DNA of 64,000 nucleotides from Hahella sp. GTDB lineage: Bacteria > Pseudomonadota > Gammaproteobacteria > Pseudomonadales > Oleiphilaceae. Made by a program: the position numbers and the translations under genes. Below the pieces are notes generated by a model. It saw only the letters and a list, made by a program, of their open reading frames with translations. It did not search any database and was not told the origin of the DNA. Of this stretch, positions 57,469 through 64,000 are shown piece by piece (the first letter of the stretch is position 1; each line of letters begins with the position of its first letter). Location of the stretch: positions 108,704-172,703 of the forward strand of contig JANQMN010000058.1 of NCBI GenBank assembly GCA_028280065.1, read 5' to 3'.

Positions 57469-57500
57469 TGGGGCACGCCTAGTGGGGCACGCCTAGTGGG
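57467..57500. repeat. 14-base tandem repeat AGTGGGGCACGCCT
   Basis: Two perfect copies (57467-57480 and 57481-57494) and a partial third (57495-57500) begin at the second base of the stop codon of the beta-barrel gene. This is likely a recent slippage duplication. Confidence 0.9.
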
Positions 57501-57578
57501 ATTCGCTCGACCAGGTGCAAAACAAATTATGCGGGATATTGCTAACCTTAAGCTTGAGCACAAAGCTGGGAAGGGATA

Positions 57579-58586
57579 ATGAAAGTATTAGTGACAGGGT
57601 CTGCCGGATTTATCGGTTCTCATGTGTGTCATCGGCTGCTGGACCGCGGAGACGAGGTCGTCGGGATTGATGATTTAAACGATTATTACGACGTTACCCT
57701 TAAACAAGCCAGGCTCGAGCGCCTGCTGCCCAATTCCAGGTTTACCGATGTGCGCTTGGATATAGCCAACCGGGAAGGCATGGAAGCGTTATTCGAAGAG
57801 CATAGTCCCGATCGGGTTGTTCATCTTGCCGCGCAGGCAGGTGTGCGGTATTCCCTTGAGAATCCCCATGCGTACGTGTCGGCTAATTTGGTCGGACAGA
57901 TAAACGTTCTGGAAGGCTGTCGCCATAGTCAAGTTGAGCACTTGGTTTATGCGTCGAGCAGCTCCGTGTACGGCGCTAACGAGGCAATGCCTTTTTCGGT
58001 GCATGACAATGTAGATCATCCCTTGAGCCTCTATGCGGCAACAAAAAAGGCCGACGAGCTGATGTGCCATACCTACAGTTATCTTTACGATCTGCCGACG
58101 ACCGGATTGCGCTTCTTTACCGTGTACGGCCCATGGGGCAGACCGGATATGGCGCTGTTTATCTTTACCAAAAAAATACTTGCCGGTGAGCCTATCGATG
58201 TTTTCAACTATGGAAAACACCGGCGGGATTTCACCTATATCGATGATATTGTCGAAGGTGTTATCCGCACTCTGGATAATGTGGCGACCGCTAATCCCGA
58301 TTGGCAAGGCAATTCACCGGATCCCGGCACCAGTAAAGCGCCCTACAGAATCTACAATATCGGCAGTAATAATCCGGTGGAACTTTCCCGTTACATCGAA
58401 ATTCTGGAGGAATGCCTTGGCAAAAAAGCGGAAAAAAATCTGTTGCCGCTGCAGCCGGGCGATGTACCCGCGACCTATGCGGACGTCGATGCCTTGATCG
58501 AAGATGTCGATTACAAACCCGAAACTACGGTCGATGATGGTATCAAGCGATTTGTTGCCTGGTATCGCGATTACTACAAAGTCTGA
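57579..58586 (+). CDS. NAD-dependent sugar-nucleotide epimerase, UDP-glucuronate 4-epimerase-like
   Basis: This 335-residue extended short-chain dehydrogenase has the cofactor loop [28 protein letters not shown] and the catalytic S-Y-K set ([23 protein letters not shown]). The block [23 protein letters not shown] and [19 protein letters not shown] is shared with bacterial UDP-glucuronate 4-epimerases that supply galacturonate for capsule or lipopolysaccharide. No other polysaccharide genes are adjacent. Its ribosome site is GGGAAGGG. Confidence 0.9.
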   Translation: MKVLVTGSAGFIGSHVCHRLLDRGDEVVGIDDLNDYYDVTLKQARLERLLPNSRFTDVRLDIANREGMEALFEEHSPDRVVHLAAQAGVRYSLENPHAYVSANLVGQINVLEGCRHSQVEHLVYASSSSVYGANEAMPFSVHDNVDHPLSLYAATKKADELMCHTYSYLYDLPTTGLRFFTVYGPWGRPDMALFIFTKKILAGEPIDVFNYGKHRRDFTYIDDIVEGVIRTLDNVATANPDWQGNSPDPGTSKAPYRIYNIGSNNPVELSRYIEILEECLGKKAEKNLLPLQPGDVPATYADVDALIEDVDYKPETTVDDGIKRFVAWYRDYYKV

Positions 58587-58655
58587 TTTTAAAATCATCG
58601 GTAGATACCTGATTTTCACCGGGATACGGACTGTCATTTAACGCGTAAGTTTTTC

Positions 58656-58684
58656 TTGCTTGAGTACCTTATCTTTGCTATCTT
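58656..58684 (+). promoter_or_regulatory. Sigma-70 promoter of tRNA-Val
   Basis: TTGCTT (58656-58661), a 17-base spacer and TATCTT (58679-58684) lie 13 bases before the tRNA. A GC-rich discriminator (ACGCGCC) follows, as at stable-RNA promoters. Confidence 0.6.
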
Positions 58685-58697
58685 ACGCGCCTTCTTT

Positions 58698-58774
58698 AGG
58701 ACCGTAGCTCAGTTGGTTAGAGCGCCACGTTGACATCGTGGAGGTCACCAGTTCGAATCTGGTCGGTCCTACCA
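58698..58774 (+). tRNA. tRNA-Val (anticodon GAC)
   Basis: A 77-base cloverleaf: acceptor AGGACCG paired with CGGTCCT, D loop with GGTTAGAGC, anticodon loop TTGACAT, T loop TTCGAAT, discriminator A and encoded CCA. Confidence 0.97.
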
Positions 58775-58864
58775 GTCATCCCAGCATCCGTTCCATTCTG
58801 CCACGTTATAAGTTTCCCTGTTTGTTAACGTTAGAAACACATCACATCCCTGTGTCCTTGGCTG

Positions 58865-59392
58865 TTAAGCCGGGTGTTTACTCATGTCTCGTAAAATGCA
58901 TGGTCCGACTTGGGCTTCAATGGCCTGTTCGACTTCTTTGCGTAAACCGAATTTGAAGGCGATTTCCGCGATCACGAACAGGGGGCCGATAATCAACCCC
59001 ACCAGATCGTCGATAAATGCCGGTTTCTTGCCTTCGTAGTAATGGCCGATAAACTGAATAATCCATCCCAGGACAAACAATCCAATTCCCCAGGCCAACC
59101 AAATAAGGGTGCCGGAACCGGCAATAGGCATGGCTGCCCAAACGCCCATACCGAGTAGAATTGTCATGGTGATGCCGAAGCGGATATCCAGGCGCAGATA
59201 AAACAAGGCTGCCAGGGCAGCCGCCGGTACCGCCGGTGTCATGGCGATTCCGCCAAGTTCGATTAGCGGCCTGCTTAGGAGCAGAATGACGGCAAACACA
59301 ATCATGGGAATGCCGACAAAATGGGTGGCGATATTGCGCTTGTCACGATGATAAGCCGCATACTGACTCAAATATTGAACTAAGTTTTTCAT
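58865..59392 (-). CDS. DUF962/Mpo1-like membrane protein
   Basis: This 175-residue protein has four membrane segments in its first 130 residues. YAAYHRDKRNIATHFVGIPM and the later HYYEGKKPAFIDDL contain histidines conserved in the DUF962 (YGL010w/Mpo1) family. Yeast Mpo1 is an Fe2+-dependent dioxygenase in alpha-oxidation of phytosphingosine-derived fatty acids; bacterial members are not characterised. A monocistronic gene on the minus strand. Confidence 0.88.
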   Translation of the reverse strand: MKNLVQYLSQYAAYHRDKRNIATHFVGIPMIVFAVILLLSRPLIELGGIAMTPAVPAAALAALFYLRLDIRFGITMTILLGMGVWAAMPIAGSGTLIWLAWGIGLFVLGWIIQFIGHYYEGKKPAFIDDLVGLIIGPLFVIAEIAFKFGLRKEVEQAIEAQVGPCILRDMSKHPA

Positions 59393-59463
59393 GCTATTCC
59401 TCCTCGCAATATCCCTACTTTACGTCGTCTGAAAAAGCAGTTCTGTCAGGTAGCCGACAGAAA

Positions 59464-60171
59464 CTAATACTGATTGGAATAGTCCAGTAAACCTGTACGG
59501 TCAACAATCTCGATACGATTGCGCTGTACTTTTATCAAACCCTTGGCCTCCAGATCCCCGAGGATTTGATTGGTGGTTTGGCGGGACAATCCCAGCATGG
59601 TACCCAGAAGTTCCTGCGGCACGGTTAATGTGCGCAGTGAGGTATCGGTCTTGGGCGCCCAACCTTCGGCCATGATTAACACCCGTCTGGCCAAGCGAAC
59701 CGAGGCGGGCAGCAATGCGATATCTTCCAGTAACTGAAAGCTCAGGCGGAGTTTTTCTGTCAAAAGCTGACCAAATTCGCACCAGTATTCGGGGTTTGAC
59801 TGCAGTTTAGCCAAGAGGGGGGCTTGCGGAAGGCGCCAAAGCAGGCAATCCGTCTCAGCCAGGGCGTCGTGGGTACGGGGTTTGTTATCGAATAAGGCGA
59901 TTTCCCCGAACCATTGCGGAGCCTCGATAAGCGTGAGTATGGCCTCTTTACCAGCGGCATTGACCCCGGTAATTCGAATGTAGCCAGCCAGAACGGCATA
60001 AAGGCCGCAGGGTTTGTCGCCTCTGCAGAAAAGGCGGCTTCCGGAAAAAAGTTCTACGGCCTTTCCCGATTGAAAGATAAATTCCTGTAGATCGCCCGGC
60101 AGCCCTTGAAACCAAAGACTGTCGGGAAGAATCTTCTGGGGATCGACATGGGTTAGGGTCATGCGGCTCAA
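59464..60171 (-). CDS. Crp/Fnr-family transcriptional regulator
   Basis: This 235-residue protein has an N-terminal cyclic-nucleotide-binding-like domain (about 25-145: GLYAVLAGYIRITGVNAAGK, PQWFGEIALFDNKPRTH) and a C-terminal helix-turn-helix (about 165-225: VPQELLGTMLGLSRQTTNQI). The phosphate-binding cassette is not a clear cAMP type, and there is no FNR-type cysteine cluster. The ligand is unknown. It starts 21 bases after the P-type ATPase gene on the minus strand, so it is co-transcribed and may regulate that transporter. Confidence 0.92.
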   Translation of the reverse strand: MSRMTLTHVDPQKILPDSLWFQGLPGDLQEFIFQSGKAVELFSGSRLFCRGDKPCGLYAVLAGYIRITGVNAAGKEAILTLIEAPQWFGEIALFDNKPRTHDALAETDCLLWRLPQAPLLAKLQSNPEYWCEFGQLLTEKLRLSFQLLEDIALLPASVRLARRVLIMAEGWAPKTDTSLRTLTVPQELLGTMLGLSRQTTNQILGDLEAKGLIKVQRNRIEIVDRTGLLDYSNQY

Positions 60172-60192
60172 TTTGGGCGTCGTTCCTGCACT

Positions 60193-63000
60193 TCACTTAT
60201 GAGCATAGACCCTGCGAATAAGTTTATCAGCTTCAATAGCGATAAAGGATGGGAAGAAACAGAGTAGTATCAGGGGCCACCAACTAAGTGGAAAAGCCGC
60301 CGTGCGGAACAATTCCGCAGCAGCGGGAAGGATGGTCGGTATGAACCGGATCAAGATACTCAGGGCTATCCCAAGCAGCAACCATAGGTTGCTAAAGGGG
60401 CTGAAGCTGAAAGCCGAGCGATAGACGGATCTGGCGGAAACCACATAGCCCAGATGGGCAAGGAGGATTCCCCAAAACGCCGCTGTTTGCGCCTGGGTTA
60501 ATAGTATTTGGTTAACGGGTTGGCCGGGTTGTACCGCACTTGCGCCAAAATAGTAGTAGACGAAAAAGCCGGGTAAGGAAATCGCCAGACCCATAAGCAG
60601 CACCCGTTGTAGAAACAGACCGTCGATAATCTGTTTGTCCGCCGCGCGCGGAGGACCGTTAAGCAAGTCCGCTTCCTTGCGTTCCATCATCAGGGGCATG
60701 GTTAACAGTACCGAATCCAACAGGTTAATCCAAAGTATCTGCACCGGTTCCAGAACAAATCTCACGGAAAACAACGGAACGAAAGATGCCATCAATACCG
60801 CGCCGAGAATTAGCAGGGTTTGCGCTGCGTTGGTAGGCAAGGTATACAATATTGCCTTATGCAGATTGTTCCAGGCATGGCGACCTTCTTCCACTGCTGC
60901 GACAATGGTGGCAAAGTTATCGTCCGCCAATACCATGTCAGCGGATTCCTTGGCAACTTCAGTTCCGGTAATGCCCATCGCGATGCCAATATCTGCGGCT
61001 TTCAAGGCTGGAGCGTCATTCACCCCGTCGCCGGTCATGGCCACGACCTGACCCATTTTCCGTAGCGTCTCAGCGATTAACTTCTTGTGCTCCGGCGCGA
61101 CCCGGGCGAACACCGACACGTTTTGTACCACTTGCCGTAACCGTTCGGGATTGAGCCGGGCCAGTTCGGTGCCTGTTACGACCTCGTTGACCGGCATGCC
61201 CAATTGTTTGCCTATTGCTAACGCCGTGGCGGGGTGGTCGCCGGTGATCATCACCGTGCGAATACTGGCGCCTTGGCAGACGGCCACCGATTCCACCGCA
61301 CTTTGCCGAGGTGGGTCGATCATGCCTTGTAGCCCGACGAAGCACATTTCGGCCAGGTCGGCATGGCATAGGTCGTCATGCGAAGAATCAACGGCTTTAA
61401 CCGCAAAACCCAGTGTCCTAAGGGCTGCGCCTGCAAACTGATGCACCACCGCCTGTACATTGGCGCCATCGAATGCTGATTCCTGCCCGCTTGCGTCTAA
61501 CGATTTCGTGCACATTTTGCATATGACTTCCGGCGCACCTTTGGCTATCAGATAACGCTGTTCATCGACAGTCACCAATACGGCCATGTATTGCGCCTGG
61601 GAGTCAAAGGGAATTTCCTCCAGCCGATGGCAGCGATCGGCGGTGAGGCTGGCCTTGGCGGCAGAGACTTTCAAGGCGATTTCAGTCGGGTCGCCCAAAC
61701 CCTCGTTGTCGCCCCCTAGATGCGCATTGTTACATAACAATCCCGCAAGTAAGAGCTTATTTAACGCTTGATGGTCGGAAGGATTGATGCGCTGACCTTC
61801 GAAGCTGAATACTCCTTCAATGGCAACCCCGGAGCCACTTAATTCAATAACCTTGCCTGCTGCAAAAAGACGAGTGACAGTCATGCGGTTGACGGTCAGA
61901 GTGCCGGTTTTGTCGGAACATATTACCGATGTCGCACCTAAAGTTTCAGCGGCGGGTAGACGCCGAATCAGCGCTTTACGCCTGGCCATGACCAGACCGG
62001 AGAGAGCCAATACCGAGGTGACCAACGCCGGCAGCATTTCGGGAATGGCCGCGACCACCAGCGAAACCGCACCAAGGAAACTGTAGCTAAGCTTATAACC
62101 CAGGAAAATGCCGAGGGCGAAGTTAAACGCGCCGATGATTAAGATGGCGGCGACTAACATGCGCACGAACTCCCGCATCTTCTGCTGTAGCGGCGTGCCG
62201 GTATGATCGGCTTCGCGCACCAACTCGGCTATGCGGCCAAAGGCAGTCTGCCGCCCGGTGGCGACAACAATGGCCCTGGCAGTGCCCTGGGTGACGGAGG
62301 TACCGGAAAAACCCATGTTCGTCTGATCGCCAGGCACCAGGTTTTGGCCGGTGAGGGCGTTGCTCTGTTTACGTACCGGCACGGATTCGCCGGTTAACGA
62401 AGATTCATCGATATGCAGATTGTTGACTTCTAAAAATCGAACATCGGCGGGAACTTTGTCGCCTCCCTCCATGATCAGGATGTCTCCCGGGACGAGTTCT
62501 CTCGCGGGCAGGCGTTGTTCCTTGCCGCCACGGATAACCATACAATACTGAACCATCATGTTACGTAGGGCGTCCAGTGCGCCTTCCGCCTTACCTTCCT
62601 GGATAAATCCCAGGAGGGCGTTCAGTAATACCACGCCCCCAATGACCAAGGTATCCGGCAACATATGGTGACCCATCAGGGTTAGCAAGCCGGTAATCGC
62701 GGCGGCGATTAACAGGATCACTACCATGGGGTCGTGGAACTGGCGTAGCAAACGCATCCACCATGGGGTTTTGCGATAGGTAATTTCATTAGCGCCGTAT
62801 TGAGCGGCGCGTTGCTGTGCCTGTTCTTGGGAGAGGCCGGTCCAGGCGCTGTCGAGAATTCGCCTGGTGCTTTCGCCGTCAAGGTTATACCAGTTTTTGG
62901 AATCAGCCGGAGAGACGTCAAAATCGATCGGTTTTGGTTGGCTGTGTGAGGTGTGTCGTTGCGTCGCGATCACCCTCGCGCTGCTTCCTTCAGCATTCAT
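60193..63000 (-). CDS. Cation-transporting P-type ATPase (P2/P3-like)
   Basis: This 935-residue protein has a cation-ATPase N-terminal domain (about 35-105), the actuator TGES loop (SSLTGESVPV), phosphorylation motif CSDKTGTLT (Asp 363), hinge motif GDGVNDAPALKAADIGIAMG and ten predicted membrane segments. Helix four reads PEMLP rather than the PEGLP of Ca2+ pumps; PEMLP is known from MgtA-type Mg2+ pumps. Helix six reads LWINLLDSVLL, in which the acidic residue is one position earlier than in SERCA-type pumps (NLVTD). There is no N-terminal metal-binding motif. The transported ion cannot be assigned; Ca2+, Mg2+ or H+ are all possible. Confidence 0.9.
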   Translation of the reverse strand: MNAEGSSARVIATQRHTSHSQPKPIDFDVSPADSKNWYNLDGESTRRILDSAWTGLSQEQAQQRAAQYGANEITYRKTPWWMRLLRQFHDPMVVILLIAAAITGLLTLMGHHMLPDTLVIGGVVLLNALLGFIQEGKAEGALDALRNMMVQYCMVIRGGKEQRLPARELVPGDILIMEGGDKVPADVRFLEVNNLHIDESSLTGESVPVRKQSNALTGQNLVPGDQTNMGFSGTSVTQGTARAIVVATGRQTAFGRIAELVREADHTGTPLQQKMREFVRMLVAAILIIGAFNFALGIFLGYKLSYSFLGAVSLVVAAIPEMLPALVTSVLALSGLVMARRKALIRRLPAAETLGATSVICSDKTGTLTVNRMTVTRLFAAGKVIELSGSGVAIEGVFSFEGQRINPSDHQALNKLLLAGLLCNNAHLGGDNEGLGDPTEIALKVSAAKASLTADRCHRLEEIPFDSQAQYMAVLVTVDEQRYLIAKGAPEVICKMCTKSLDASGQESAFDGANVQAVVHQFAGAALRTLGFAVKAVDSSHDDLCHADLAEMCFVGLQGMIDPPRQSAVESVAVCQGASIRTVMITGDHPATALAIGKQLGMPVNEVVTGTELARLNPERLRQVVQNVSVFARVAPEHKKLIAETLRKMGQVVAMTGDGVNDAPALKAADIGIAMGITGTEVAKESADMVLADDNFATIVAAVEEGRHAWNNLHKAILYTLPTNAAQTLLILGAVLMASFVPLFSVRFVLEPVQILWINLLDSVLLTMPLMMERKEADLLNGPPRAADKQIIDGLFLQRVLLMGLAISLPGFFVYYYFGASAVQPGQPVNQILLTQAQTAAFWGILLAHLGYVVSARSVYRSAFSFSPFSNLWLLLGIALSILIRFIPTILPAAAELFRTAAFPLSWWPLILLCFFPSFIAIEADKLIRRVYAHK

Positions 63001-63251
63001 TGAAACCCTCCAAGTGGCAACTCCTAATAGAGTTCTTATCTTGTAAATCAGGTTGGATTTAGTCTATCAAGGCGCTGGTTTGCGGCTTCATATCTGGATC
63101 AGATTTTGGGTCAAATTTCCAGACTTCGGAGAATCCCGATGAGGCAATTTGATATATACGACCCAGCTTTTCGGTAATCAGGGATCACAGCAGCGAAAAG
63201 TTGCCGTATACTCAGTTAAAATTTTAATCAATCAACAATGTAGCGAACCGT

Positions 63252-64000
63252 ATGGCAACCATTAATGAAGTATCCGAGCTGGCGAAGGTATCGATCTCGA
63301 CCGTGTCCAGAGTGATAAATAACACTGTTCCGGTACGGGAAAGTACGCGACAACGTGTCTATGAGGCCATGCGGGAGCTAGGTTACACCCCCAATATGTT
63401 CGCGCAGGGTTTGGTGACGAATCGTTCCAAGAGCGTCACCCTTGTATTGACCGATCTGTCCGGGGCATATTTCGGCCCCTTAATCAAAAGCCTGGAGAAC
63501 GGCCTTCGGGAGGCGCACTATCAACTGATTATCTCAGTGGAAAACGAAGGCCTGTTAAAAGTACGGGAGGCGTTTGATTCTTTAATCCATAGACGTAGCG
63601 ATGCGGTCATTCTATTTCCGCATTGCCTGACGGATGACGAAGTAATCGGTTTAATAGAGGGTGCGCCGCCATTGATCATTCTCAATCGCTATATACCCGA
63701 GCTGGCCCACCAGTCGATCATGGTGGATAACGAACTTGGTGGGCGGCTGGCGGTGGAATACCTTATCGGTAAAGGCCATCGGCAAGTCGCTTGTATTACC
63801 GGACCCTTAAGCAACAAAGAATCAATAGATCGTCTTGCCGGATATCGTCTGACATTGAATAAGCAGGGTATTGAATATCGTGATGAGTTGGTGGTCGAAG
63901 GCGACTTCACAGTAGATGGCGGTGTGCGGGCAATGCAGAAATTGCTGGCACGGGGTTGCCAGTTTACGTCCGTTTTCTCACTAAATGACCAAATGGCTGC
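63252..64000 (+). CDS. LacI-family transcriptional regulator, cut by the window edge
   Basis: From the ATG at 63252 the frame stays open for 249 codons to the window end. It opens with MATINEVSELAKVSISTVSR, the LacI helix-turn-helix, then the hinge helix region (PNMFAQGLVTNRSKSVTLVL). The periplasmic-binding-protein-like ligand domain includes YFGPLIKSLENGLREAHY and GGRLAVEYLIGKGHRQVACI. It probably responds to a sugar. Its target genes are probably outside the window. The divergent promoter region 63001-63251 is shared with the ATPase gene, so some regulation of that gene is possible. Confidence 0.95.
   Translation, partial: MATINEVSELAKVSISTVSRVINNTVPVRESTRQRVYEAMRELGYTPNMFAQGLVTNRSKSVTLVLTDLSGAYFGPLIKSLENGLREAHYQLIISVENEGLLKVREAFDSLIHRRSDAVILFPHCLTDDEVIGLIEGAPPLIILNRYIPELAHQSIMVDNELGGRLAVEYLIGKGHRQVACITGPLSNKESIDRLAGYRLTLNKQGIEYRDELVVEGDFTVDGGVRAMQKLLARGCQFTSVFSLNDQMA

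Overview
The window looks like a chromosomal segment of a free-living, probably marine or environmental gammaproteobacterium of the Pseudomonadales/Oceanospirillales type. The evidence is gene content and order: aspS-yebC-ruvCAB-ybgC-tolQRAB-pal-cpoB-tRNA(Lys)-nadA-M48 protease-tusA-perM-bcp-gcvR-dapA-bamC-purC is close to the arrangement known from Pseudomonas. It also carries groESL behind a sigma-32-type promoter, ampG, yajQ, and type II secretion genes. No phage, insertion sequence, CRISPR array or plasmid gene was recognised, and no species is assigned.

Layout. (1) About 1-19.4 kb is an accessory, signalling-rich region. It holds a histidine kinase with the first codons of its overlapping response regulator, and a very large REC-PAS-GAF-PAS-GGDEF-EAL-REC protein. 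Three more EAL proteins follow (one with a degenerate GGDEF, one with a periplasmic CSS-type sensor, one EAL-CBS-GGDEF), then a chemoreceptor. Interleaved are two acyltransferase-3 membrane proteins, a serine hydrolase, a truncated GNAT gene, and an ECF sigma factor operon with two small membrane proteins. (2) About 19.6-25.6 kb holds a frameshifted small secreted-protein gene, a DUF4214-DUF1800/DUF1501 exported pair, a structured intergenic region, and a REC protein with a degenerate GGDEF. (3) About 25.9-32.5 kb holds yajQ, ampG, an alkyltransferase-like protein, a short-chain dehydrogenase, fxsA and groESL. (4) About 32.7-36.4 kb holds gspN-gspC-gspD without the rest of the type II secretion cluster. 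(5) About 36.7-57.5 kb is the conserved housekeeping block: translation, recombination, Tol-Pal, NAD, lysine and purine synthesis, and BAM. (6) About 57.5-64 kb holds a sugar-nucleotide epimerase, tRNA(Val), a DUF962/Mpo1-like protein, a P-type ATPase with a Crp/Fnr regulator, and the 5' part of a LacI-family regulator.

How the genes work together. The left third appears to be a c-di-GMP node: makers, breakers, degenerate domains likely to act as sensors, and the YajQ effector lie within 26 kb, mixed with a chemoreceptor and cell-surface modification candidates. The middle is envelope maintenance (GspD secretin, Tol-Pal, BamC, BepA-like protease, AmpG). I did not find a convincing new multi-gene system. 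The most interesting leads are the signalling cluster, the ECF operon with no recognisable anti-sigma, the DUF1800/DUF1501 pair with the broken secreted peptide next to it, the P-type ATPase with unusual membrane motifs beside a Crp/Fnr gene, and a possible short transcript between two minus-strand terminators near 24.1-24.4 kb.
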